64,000 nucleotides of DNA from positions 170,468,476 through 170,532,475 of the forward strand of contig OZ038378.1 in the NCBI GenBank assembly GCA_964036045.1, written 5' to 3'. This DNA comes from Eutreptiella sp. 'Long Island Sound 2002'. Lineage: Eukaryota; Euglenozoa; Euglenophyceae; Eutreptiales; Eutreptiaceae. The translations under genes were made by a program, and so were the position numbers. The notes beneath the pieces were generated by a model, which searched no databases, was not told where the DNA came from, and saw only the letters and a list, made by a program, of their open reading frames with translations. Below are positions 54,649 through 64,000 of this stretch, one piece after another (position 1 is the stretch's first letter; each line of letters opens with the position of its first letter).

Positions 54649-55430
54649 CAACTCAGGTCCGATGGTACCAGCTTGGCGGTGGTTCTCAACGTACCGCTGC
54701 GACCCATTGCTTCGCGTGTTGGTGGCCTGCCCACTGGCACCTCTGTGTCTCGCTCTTGTGACAGAAAGGTACCTATGGTCTGTTAGGCCACTGCCGAGCC
54801 GATTTTCTTTCTGCGTTTTTGTGCTGGCCGCGTCTTGTGCCCACGTGCATTAACTCAGCATTCCTTCGGGGTCTCCCAAGGGACGGGTGCACAACCTGCT
54901 TATGCAGTTTTTCACCCCGGACAGCTCAAAAATCGAAGTTTTCGAAACTTGTTTTTTTGATATTGTGACCACCTAAAATGACCATCTAAGCTATGGAAAG
55001 CATGTTTTAGGCCGTATTTACGTGTTTTTCACCCTATTTGGGTATCAGGTCGGGGGGGGGGGTCTCCCAAGGGACGGGTGCACAACCTGCTTATGCAGTT
55101 TTTCACCCCGGACAGCTCAAAAATGGAAGTTTTTGAAACTTGTTTTTGTGATATTGTGATCACCTAAAATGACCATCCAAGCTATGGAAAGCATGTTTTA
55201 GGCCGTATTTACGTGTTTTTCACCCGATTTGGGTATTAGGTCCAAGGGGGGGGGGGTCTCCCAAGGGATTGGTACACAACCTGCTTATGCAGTTTGTCAC
55301 CCTGGGCAGCTCAAAAATCGAAGTTTTCGAAACTTGTTTTTTTGATATTGTGATCACCTAAAATGATCATCCAAGGTATGTAAAGCATGTTTTAGCCGGT
55401 ATTTATGTAGTTTCCACCCTATTTTGGGTG

Positions 55431-56042
55431 TGTGTTGCTGGCGGTAGATTCTCTGCGAGGTGGACTTGCCGAAGGCAATAGAATTTCTTCCTCCAAGATG
55501 TCTGTGATGTCAGGTCTACAACTCCTCGGCCAATTAGGATGGCACATAGGGCCTGGAAAAAGCTGCTTGGTGCACCCAGTGTGCGATTTTGTTTTTTTGT
55601 GTGCCCATCGGGACCTGCTATATGGGACATCTAGAGGCACACTGCAAACAACTCAGAGAATGCAGATGAAGTCACGAAAGGGGAAAGAATAGTGGGCAAC
55701 ATTTTGAAAAAAGCCGTTTGGTTAATTAATTTTCTTTGAAAAAGCGACTCATCCCAAGGGTTAGTCGTGCCGCCGGGACTCAGGATTCAATTTTTAAGGG
55801 TAGGTGGGGGTGGGGCGGTGACCTGCCAAAACACGTAAAGAGAAAGCAGAGGACCCTACTTGTTACGCCACCACCTTTGTCGGTTGGGGGGAGGAGATTG
55901 TCATTGGTGTATCCATGAATTGTTTCACAACCTAGGCAAGAGAGAGAAACACTCATGCGTGAGCCGTGGTGACACAATCAGTTTTGAAAATGGGGCATGC
56001 CAATCAGAAACGACAACCTCCGCATATTTGGTCAACTAGTCA
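55431..56042. other. Spacer between the RT array and the right TIR element
   Basis: No gene supported. A short plus-strand frame at about 55432-55692 has no recognised domain. Confidence 0.5.
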
Positions 56043-56044
56043 TA

Positions 56045-56656
56045 CCCCCCCCCCCCTTTGTAATAGCTACGCCCTTGTAATAGCTACAGTAGGCGTAGGG
56101 ACCGTATTAATTTGGTACCTAATTTTAATTCGGTACAAATGTAGTGCAGCCGCATAACACATGGGTTTGGTGACAAATTTGCCAGCTACATAGGGTCATG
56201 GACACATTTGTTGTGAGTGTTTGCCCACTTGAACCCACATAGCTCTGATTTGGGGAAATTTGTGTACTATATCCCCCTTTCTTGCACCAGCTCACCATGC
56301 AATCTTCTCTTTTTCAACCTGGGCGTCCAATGATTTTCACACGTTCCACCGGTGAGCGTGTGGATGCCACAATGAAGGGGCCATCAAAGAATGGGGACCC
56401 GTTTGTGGTGTTGGAGTACATGAAGGGTGGGCGGGTGGTCACACACCCCTGTGCCGCCCTTTCAAAAACCGAGTTCTTCATCCGATCACCGTCCCCATCC
56501 CCGGAGCCGGAGGTGCACTCATACCATGCATTCTCTCACGTGTATGTCGGTAGTTGTATGTGTCGTGCGCAAGCCACGCCCTTGTAATAGCTACAGTAGG
56601 CGTAGGGACCGTATTAATTCCGTACTTTGGCGTAGCTATTACAAGGGGGGGGGGGG
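56045..56656 (+). mobile_element. 0.61-kb TA-flanked TIR element, right copy
   Basis: Same structure and orientation as 42045-42658, with TA on both sides (56043-56044 and 56657-56658). Only a handful of substitutions or small indels separate the copies, for example GGGGAAATTT against GGGGGATATTT upstream of the ORF, plus different terminal C and G tract lengths. The different flanks suggest two insertions rather than one copied block. Confidence 0.85.
56297..56587 (+). CDS. 96-aa protein carried by the TIR element (right copy)
   Basis: Intact 96-codon ORF with the same ATG context and the same stop inside the subterminal hairpin as the left copy. It has Asn where the left copy has Thr after GPSK, and Phe where the left has Ser before IRSPS; both known differences change the protein. 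Its role is unknown. Confidence 0.5.
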   Translation: MQSSLFQPGRPMIFTRSTGERVDATMKGPSKNGDPFVVLEYMKGGRVVTHPCAALSKTEFFIRSPSPSPEPEVHSYHAFSHVYVGSCMCRAQATPL

Positions 56657-56658
56657 TA

Positions 56659-59600
56659 AAAACACGCCGCAGGAGGTCAAGTTCGAGTATACGGGATTCG
56701 GGCCCTGCGAATCCCCCGAGTACATGGGAACGGGCCCTACCGACCCTGCAGCAAGTGTGCGAAACCACCGGCGCGTGTCGTGTTGCCGCCTGCGGCGGTA
56801 GCAAATGGTTGAAGGTTGGCCGCTCCTTACGCCGGTTTTCCTCATGCACCCACACTTTTTGCAGTCCTATCATGGCATGGGTGTTTGACATTGTTCTTGA
56901 TGATTGGCTGTCAAGGTGGGAGGTTTCCGAGTTGCAGCTCCTAGGAGATGCCCCCCCCTCCCCTTGGGATAGCAACGCTGAAAACCCCCTCTCACATTGG
57001 GTTCCCCATAACTACCCATTTTGACACCCCTGCCAACACCTCCATCGCCACTAGCACCAACACTGAAGAGGACCCCCCCCACCCTGCTACGCAAACCCCT
57101 CACCCCCAATTCCACTCCCAGCACCGCCCTACTGAACCCCCACCACCACCAAAATTCGTAGCGACCCCATCACCCCATGGATGGAGTAGTGGCAGGCTCG
57201 AGCAACTAGAATCCCCAAATGGCCACTTCAACATCAGATGGGCGCGCCATTAGTTTGTGATGCGCTGGCATGGGCAAGTACAAATCTCGCAAGGGGACAT
57301 CGCATGTCTCGCTCCCAAAAGCCTCGAGAGGGTGCGGTTGACAATAGTGGCCACTATTCTCCGGCAAGCCCCTGCTCCCGTGCCAATCCTCCAACGTTGG
57401 CCCCACCATCGGGTTAGACAACATTGCCAGGTTTGCTAAAACACAAGCCAACCTCTTTGCGGCTGCTTCGCCCTCCAACCAAACAACAAATTTCCCTGCA
57501 GCTAGGGCACCCACACCAACCACCCCCCACCTCCCCCACCCCCTGGTCAATCCACCTATGCGGCGGGGCCTTCATCTGAGCCCGGATGTGTGCACGCTTA
57601 CTCAGATGGCTCGTGGTGAGCCAAAGCCCAAACCCAAAGCCAACCCAAAGCATGCCGCTAGCAGCCACCTCACACATAGGCCACATTATCACCTTTGTTG
57701 TTACCCCACCCCCATCCCGGACCTATGCCACAAGGCGGGTGCCCGGCGGTGCGGCGCACCTATGCCCGTCACGTCTGGCTTTGTTTGGGCATGCTTGATG
57801 GAGCTAGCACTAGCATATCTTGCGGTAGCCGGGGAGGTTTATAACCTAGAAAATGTGGATGCCGATGCACCACCCAAAGACCCCCCCCCCCCTACACATC
57901 ACGTAGCCGGAGTCCGACATGTCCTAGCAGCCTTGTGTTTTTGCGATCGCCTCTGTCTGACTTTGAGCAAGCACACCCCCCCCCCTCACCCCCCATCCGA
58001 AGCAGAAGGCAAGTGACACCACTGTGGCCACGGAAATGTGTTGCCGCCTGCATCTTAGAGACAAAATAACACATGAATCACTGAAAGGCTTGACCGGAGG
58101 GTATGGTATCTGCCACAACTTTTCCTCCTTTGTATCATTGATTACACGGTCATTTGTGTATTCGCTTGGATGGGGGGGGGTGGGTAGGCTCACACATGAC
58201 AGCTCACACATCACCATACCGGGGTTGGATTTCAATGTGCTGGTGCCGAATCCCAAAAGAGTGTTCGTGTTTTGAAGGGTCGGTGTTTCCAGCCACCCCG
58301 AGTAGTTAGTCAGGGAAATGAACCGGGATCGGATGATGGTCTAGGGGTGGTTTACGGAGGCATACGTCAAGAAGTGTAGCAAAAAAGTTGCCTTGTGCAA
58401 CATCGTCTTCCACGCGCTATTATTTTTAACGATTAAGCATGTGGCTTACCGCGTCATTATAATTAACGCCCTTGCGGACAAGGTAGTGGGTCGAGTGCCG
58501 GACCCCTGGCATGTGCTAATTACTACTGCCGTGTTGTGGAGTTGTGGCCCACTGGTGGGAGTGGACAACAAGGGGGGTGAGTGGGAGGTGTGGGATGAGG
58601 CACTGGACAGGCAGCTCTCTTCTAGGGCTGTGGTGTTGCCGCTAGGTCAACATTTCCGCACCGATGTGTAGCCTACATGCTATGAGCATAAGTGTTTTTG
58701 GGCTATGGAGTTTGCTTGTTTGGAGCGTGAGAACTCACGTACGCTCCCAATCGCCGCCACAAGGATTTTTAAACCACTGCTGGAATGTGGCGACAAGCCG
58801 AGGCAGATGACGTTCCGCAGGAGCCACCCCACTCTAACCCGCCACCATGAGTCACTGTGCGGAATTTTGGCTACACCAGGACCACAACCATGTGTGCCGC
58901 GAACATAGTTGAACTAGCGATTGGGCCTACGGCCCTCCCCCACAACGCACGTACCGTATTGCTTGGAGCATTGAGCTCCCCTCGCATAGCGAGTTACTGC
59001 CTCTCCCCCCCAACACTCCCGGACCACACAGAGGCGGATGCCACCCCTCACAGTACAAGCAACACTATAGGTTGGCCACTACAGAGCTGGCCCCCTTGGG
59101 GGCGCCACGATGAAGAGCGGTACTTTCCTTCCAACCCTGGTGTATAGTAGCATGCAGTAGACACATTTTGTGTCCGCGACAAGACATCCGGATGATGAGG
59201 ACCTTTGGACCACTTGAGGCACTGATCCCAGCTTTGAGGGGCTGCAGGGAGCCACGGAAAACCTCGTGATATGGCCACGAGTCAATTAATGGTAGTCACG
59301 GACGTGTTGGTGCTATTTTCTTGGCCCGTGTCACAATGTCCTACATTGGGAAGTACGCGCCAAAGCAGCACAGGCAGGTTCCCCTATCACCACTGTAGCA
59401 ATGTCAGCAACAGCAACAACAAGGAAGTGGCCAAGCGCCAATTGGCCAAGTCGAGCGGGGTGCAGCAGGAGTAGATGCAATTTAAAGCAAGGCTAGAAGA
59501 GGGATTGAGGAAAGAGCATACCCAAGTCAGGGTAATGGAGATGGAGATGGACCTAGTGACCAACTTGAAGGCAAGGAGCAAGAGTCTGGGCTGGGAGGCA

Positions 59601-60121
59601 ATGGCACTGGAGGCGGAAATGGTGATGACAGCAATGACGGCAATGACGGCAATGGTGGAGCTGATGATGGAGGTGAAGAGAGTGAGGAAGCCCCCGAAGA
59701 CCAGTGTCGGTGGGAAGTGGGAAGTGCATCGATGCGGAGTCGGTGTACTAGACCCTTGTGCCTACACTGTGCAGTTGGTTGCCGGTTATGGTCAAGTTCG
59801 TGGACCCTAGACCGGAGAAGGGTTGGAGTGGATTGAAGAGTTGGATGAGTGCGCCGAGGACGGCTGGTGGAGTGCGGGATGTCGAGTCATGGAGGCACTC
59901 TAGAGGTAGGAATAAGTGGCTTTGTGCGGCATATTTGTCAAGAGTTTGTGGATTTCTTTGGTCCTCCCTTATTGGAAGTAGGTTGTTCGGCCGAAGCATA
60001 CGAAGCCTTTCTCGCCGCCTAGAACAAAGGTATCATTAGGTGCAAATCCAAAACAACAAGGGCAAGGTGGGTTGACAAGCTACACCCCATGGCGCTTCAA
60101 CCCTGCAAAGAGGAATGATTT
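56659..60121. other. Decayed DNA, no supported intact gene
   Basis: Several plus-strand frames of 60-150 codons follow each other with frame changes. Protein-like stretches are a Gly/Asp/Asn-rich acidic segment near 59525-59745 (GGNGDDSNDGNDGNGGADDG), then WIEELDECAEDGWWSAG near 59830-59880 in another frame. Pro-rich sequence dominates 56950-57130. I read this as remains of mobile-element coding sequence. Confidence 0.4.
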
Positions 60122-60688
60122 ATGACGATCATGCTCATGCGGGTTAGAGAGCGGCTTATGCAAATTATGTCTCATCCTCATGTGGGTCGTAACGAACTCC
60201 GCCACATGCAAATGTGCAAAACGTACAAGGTTACGGCCCTCCTCATGTTTCTTGGAAATTGTTTTGCTCCATGGCGAGGAATATGTGGAATCGTCACAGC
60301 ACGCGTGAATGTAGGAGTGGTTGTTTTGTGGTTGCATAGGAGTGTGCGACCTTTGGCCAAGAATATGGAGAGACTATTGGAGAGGCTGGAGTGGGCATTG
60401 CACCCAAGTGCAAACCTTGGCCCCCTTCTTGGGGGCCGATTTTTATCTAAGTTGGAAAGGAGAAGTTGCCTTTGGACTAACAGTATTATGATCCCGGCCT
60501 CCAACAAAATTGTTATATTTCTCCCGCAGTGCTCCTCCTTTCCTCCCCGCCATGCTATCAAAAAAGATGCAGCACCCAGGCCAAACCAGAAGCAGGGCCC
60601 ATTTGGTGTGTATTTGCCTCCTAGTGGTGTTCAATCTAGAAGTGCCCAAATTGGGTCACGACCCTGTAGTAGGCCGAGTTGCTGGTAG
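60122..60688 (+). CDS. Unclassified 188-codon ORF
   Basis: The frame opens at ATGACG and has a hydrophobic centre (VNVGVVVLWLH) and a Leu/Arg-rich helix-like stretch (MERLLERLEWALH). No family is recognised. The surrounding sequence is decayed, so it may be a chance frame or part of an old element. Confidence 0.2.
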   Translation: MTIMLMRVRERLMQIMSHPHVGRNELRHMQMCKTYKVTALLMFLGNCFAPWRGICGIVTARVNVGVVVLWLHRSVRPLAKNMERLLERLEWALHPSANLGPLLGGRFLSKLERRSCLWTNSIMIPASNKIVIFLPQCSSFPPRHAIKKDAAPRPNQKQGPFGVYLPPSGVQSRSAQIGSRPCSRPSCW

Positions 60689-61961
60689 TGTTGACAAAAT
60701 ACCAGTTGGTGTGTTGCACGGTCTGGAACAAAGCCCGTGTGGGACATAGAAAAATGGGTGAAAATTTGGTCCATATCCATCGGACATAAAGAGCTGTTTT
60801 ACCTGATGGCTGTGAGGGGGTGAACAAAAGTTCATAATGAACGACTGCGTCCTGCATGCCTTTATGGGCAGTGTTGAGATGCACAGTGCTTGCAGTTGTG
60901 CGTGGTTGACATGCAAAGAGAGATAGGTTTCCATGGTGGCTCATACATACTGTTGATCCCCTCCTCCCAGGGGGGGGGGGGGCTCATGGATACGACACGA
61001 TGATAGTTTGGTCAAACTACCCCCCTTTTTCTACACATCCCGAAAAAGTAGTGTTAGAGGCCATTTACACGCTTTGCGCACATTTTTTCCTTTTTTCGTC
61101 CCATTCTGCATGCACATCACATCACAACAAAGCAGTACGCAACACTGCAGTGCATTGCACCGCACTTCACTACATAGTTCTATCTGCTTGCATGTATCCT
61201 TGCCCAAATTCACACCCCAAACAGATGAGGCTGAGCTGCCAACGTGGCAGTGCAGTGCCTCATTTGTTCTTGAGGGCTGACGACCAGTGTTTGTGGGATT
61301 TGGTCGCTTTGCGAGATCACCGTGTGCATCCAATCTGATTGTTGCGCAGCATTTTTTAATGGCTAAACAGCACTAAGATGAATTGCTGCCCATCCAAGTG
61401 GGGGATTTTATTTGCAATGGTCTTCTTTGCAACCTTGCCATTGGGGACCTTGAGGTTGTTGGGGCACGTTGTGCCTATATTACGGCGACAATACTACTTG
61501 GAGCCGTAATGCAATGTGGTACGGTGCGCCTGACCAACTAGGACATCACTCGCGCTATTTGCATTGCCAGTGCATGCCACGCCATCGCCGTCCCTGATAA
61601 TGGCACCGCTGCTGGTGATATTCTGCGCTCTCTATAGGTTGTTTCCTTGCCTGCTTGCCTCCGGTGTTTTTGCCAATTTCCTGTGTCTGCAATGGCATGT
61701 GATTGGCACACGACATTTTTGTGTTGGTGCGCTCTGATCGGACCACGTCCCCACCCCGCCTGCCAAATTACTGTCTCTCAATCAATCTGAGCTCTCCTGC
61801 ATCCACATCTCGAGCACTCAATATTCAACAAAGAACCTGCTTCTACTTGTATGGGTGTCCATGCTGGTGGTCTCCCCCCAGAAACAGTGCCGGTCAGAGC
61901 TGGTTCCCGGTCAGGCAACACGATTTCGGCATCCACACCTCGTCACTGTTGTGTTATACCA
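60689..61961. other. No supported gene
   Basis: A G tract at about 60970-60982 and a few short frames without domains. Nothing assignable on either strand. Confidence 0.5.
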
Positions 61962-62177
61962 CAACGCTGCACGCTGGTCCAGTATTTGCTGGCTTACCAC
62001 TGTGCGGTGCACAGGTATCCGAAGTTTACTTGTGGTTAGGTTGCAACAACTTGTGGGGTCCAACATCCACAACGCTGCACGCTGGTCCAGTATTTGCTGG
62101 CTTACCACTGTGCGGTGCACAGGTATCCGAAGTTTACTTGTGGTTGGGTTGCAACAACCTGTGGGGTCCAACATCCT
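61962..62177. repeat. 108-bp tandem duplication
   Basis: Copies at 61962-62069 and 62070-62177 differ at a few bases. The period is 36 codons. In the Cys-rich frame (AYHCAVHRYPKFTCGWVATT) the first copy has TAG where the second has TGG, so a stop arose after duplication. Confidence 0.9.
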
Positions 62178-62499
62178 CAATGCAGTGGCTGTACTAAGAA
62201 TGGTGATCCCTACGCAGTGTGTGGGGGACTAGCAACTCATGGGCCGCTTCTGCAGCTTTTGGCACATGGTGCGTCACCCCCAAAGACCATGCACCTCACC
62301 CGCCTGGGATTTGGTGCTGTGGCAGACCGATGCCGCACATTATCCTGGTCCCCCAACATGAGAAGTATTGTTATGGCCTACCTATCATGATGTTTGGGAC
62401 CTGCAACCACTTCACAGCAACATTTTTGGCAAGTGTGCTGTGTAATGTCTGCATGGTTGGCTGCATGGTTTGGAGCAGCAGTCGCTATCTCTATTATCG

Positions 62500-63170
62500 C
62501 GGTCAAATCATTGGTGTGGGATCTGATGGAGACTCATGCTTTGGCGCATGCCCTGGCTGTTACCCAGGAACACCAAGTGCCTGTTATCCTTGGTGGACTT
62601 GACGTTGAGTTAGCAGTGGTGCCATCAATTTTGATCCGCCCCACTTGGTGAAACGCGGCCGATCCAATCTGTTGAACAACGGCATGGAACTATTCACTGG
62701 AAAGAAGATTAATGGGGCCCTAGTTCGAGTCGTAGCGCGCACCGTGAATATGGAGCTGAGGGATGCCGCTTGCAAGGCGGCACAGAAGCAGCATGTGCCA
62801 TTTGCGTTGGAAGTGCTGAAGGACATCAACTGCATCGTGGATGGCATGGACACAAACTCCAGTGTGCTAGGTACCATGGGGGACGTCCTGCCAGATCTCC
62901 GGGTATTGGGCCGCATCTTCAATGGCATCATCAATGGCTACTTCTCGTGGGACCTACCCCTTGCAAGCATGGTGCATCGCCTCGTCATATCCCATGCACT
63001 CCTGTTGTACTGCCGCAACCCGTTGGGACAACCATTCATGAATGCAGGATTGTACACACACTTGCAACGAACCTTCCAGAGCTTTGTGGACAGCATACCC
63101 TGGATGCAGCAAAACACACCAAACAGCAAGCCGAGGAGGCATGTGGATTCGGTGAGTCAACGATAGGGCA
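62500..63170 (+). pseudogene. Broken DDE-type transposase fragment
   Basis: In order, across frames, come GVGSDGDS (near 62517), then NFDPPHLVKRGRSNLLNNG (near 62630), then QKQHVPFALEVLKDI (near 62785), then SHALLLYCRN, then FMNAGLYTHLQRTFQSFVDS (near 63036). This order of SDGD, FD..HLVKR.R..L, K..VPFA.E.L and a Leu/Tyr-rich tail matches, as I remember it, a widespread unnamed transposase family of fungi and protists. The SDGD part and the VKR part are in different frames with stops between, so the gene is broken. The intact segment from 62645 to 63166 is 173 codons and stops just before the region where such proteins usually continue. A P-element-type transposase is the alternative reading. 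Confidence 0.45.
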
Positions 63171-64000
63171 GTGCCAGACCAGAATCGTGGACAAAACTAT
63201 CACCAGTACGTGCAAGTTCGATGCACCGTTGCAGTACAAAGCGGCACTGAAATGGCACCGTCCCAGGATGCAAAAAGCCCCTTCACTTTGAATGTGCGGC
63301 ACCATTTTGACCGAGACCACCCTTCTGCTGACATTGATACGTATGATCTCAGCGACTGGGTGGTGAAGGAACAAACGCGTCAAGAAATGGCAAGAAATGG
63401 CAGAACACAAAAAACTACCCCCTTTTTTCAACTGCGCCAAAAAATGTGCATAACTCATGGTCTCCCACTTTCGAGGGTCGCCCCCCCCCCCCTTGCCTCC
63501 CCCCCGTGCCCATTGCGAGAAGAACGCCGCTTGCACAATTTTTGGAACTATGGAATTCGGCAGTTGCCGTTGCTGGTTGTCATGAAGACCAAGTTTTTTC
63601 TGTGATTTGGGGCTGATGATGGTATTTTTGGGGTGCCGATTCCTATCCTGCCACTGGTTGCCACATGTCTAGTTGCCTGCGCATGCAAATCATCATACAA
63701 GGACTTTGCACTAATGTAGTGTGAATCCTCCTATCTTCTGTGGATGCACGTAAACAACGCCCATGTCAGTAAACAACGCCCATGTGGGAACAACACGAAG
63801 CATGGTTTCCGTCATTTTTAGTGTTTTATTGTTGTTCTCGCAAAGGGGGCAGAGGGTGATATGTGAAGGCTCGGCAGTTCGGCGGATGGCAAGCAAGCAG
63901 GGGCTCTTTGGGTGAAGCACTCAAGCAATGGCAACTGGTGAAGGGCCGCAGTTGACTTTGGGGGGCGGAGGCACACGTTGAAGCATAGCAGCCGTGATGA
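63171..64000. other. Downstream remnant and unassigned DNA
   Basis: Short frames near 63171-63605 may be further transposase debris. A 17-bp direct repeat (GTAAACAACGCCCATGT) occurs at 63750 and 63769. A mixed C/T tract lies near 63480-63510. No complete gene. Confidence 0.45.

Larger units (their letters stand above)
43378..55430 (+). repeat. Tandem array: five 2.26-kb RT units with ~185-bp sub-repeats
   Basis: The common point TCTCCAGTGGG after the G tract falls at 43771, 46031, 48291, 50741 and 53000, giving periods of 2260, 2260, 2450 and 2259 bp. Each unit is one RT-like ORF plus sub-repeats of about 185 bp that begin CACAACCTG, contain CAGCTCAAAAATCGAAG and GATATTGTGA, and end in a G tract. 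Two sub-repeats precede unit 1, two lie between most units, three between units 3 and 4 (explaining the extra 190 bp), and three follow unit 5. Units differ by only one or two bases each, so the array is very young. Unequal exchange between sub-repeats explains the changes in sub-repeat number. Confidence 0.95.

Noticed and set aside
43378-55430. CRISPR-like or assembly-artefact explanation for the repeats
   Set aside because: Repeats are far too long and coding for CRISPR. Copy-specific and shared substitutions plus an extra sub-repeat between copies 3 and 4 argue against a simple assembly loop, though long reads would settle it.
42045-56656. The two 0.61-kb repeats as LTRs of one giant retrotransposon
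   Set aside because: They have inverted termini and TA flanks of their own, a subterminal hairpin and an internal ORF, and lack TG...CA ends. A third copy stands alone at 35.3 kb.

Overview
The window is nuclear DNA of a eukaryote with long, spliceosomal GT-AG introns. The gene content (a photolyase/cryptochrome, a folate-reductase-like enzyme, a DxD nucleotide-sugar transferase) and the mobile DNA suggest a photosynthetic or otherwise algal-type protist; I cannot fix the phylum. Homopolymer G or C tracts of 10-16 bases are frequent in introns and intergenic DNA, and most coding sequence is GC-rich at third positions. No prokaryotic signals (operons, Shine-Dalgarno sites, CRISPR) are present. 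All calls come from reading the sequence and from remembered family features; no database search was run.

Layout. 1-5.7 kb: no supported gene. 5.7-9.9 kb (+): a three-exon gene for a methylenetetrahydrofolate-reductase-like TIM-barrel protein, whose 2.9-kb second intron carries a 171-bp tandem duplication and a small B-box-like zinc-finger ORF. 10.8-32.2 kb (+): a 13-exon photolyase/cryptochrome gene spread over 21.3 kb. All 12 introns are GT-AG, the phases match, and the joined frame is 617 codons. Its introns hold a TA-flanked TIR element with a tRNA-like core, a piece of 18S rRNA, an antisense retrotransposon-like remnant, and a nested repeat-containing ORF behind a TATA box. 36.5-40.1 kb (+): a predicted type II membrane protein with four N-glycosylation sequons, then a GT77-like nucleotide-diphospho-sugar transferase interrupted by one frameshift. 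42.0-56.7 kb: a mobile-element block in which five nearly identical 2.26-kb units, each with a ~557-codon reverse-transcriptase-like ORF, lie in direct tandem among ~185-bp sub-repeats. The array is bracketed by two same-orientation copies of a 0.61-kb TA-flanked TIR element that itself carries a 96-aa ORF. 56.7-64 kb: decayed DNA with fragments of a DDE-type transposase and local duplications.

How the genes may work together. The photolyase/cryptochrome and the folate-reductase-like gene are adjacent and co-oriented. Many photolyases use a folate antenna, so a functional link is possible but is only inference. The two genes at 36.5-40.1 kb both look like secretory-pathway/Golgi proteins and may belong to one glycan pathway or even one gene. 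The rest of the right half is dominated by mobile DNA.
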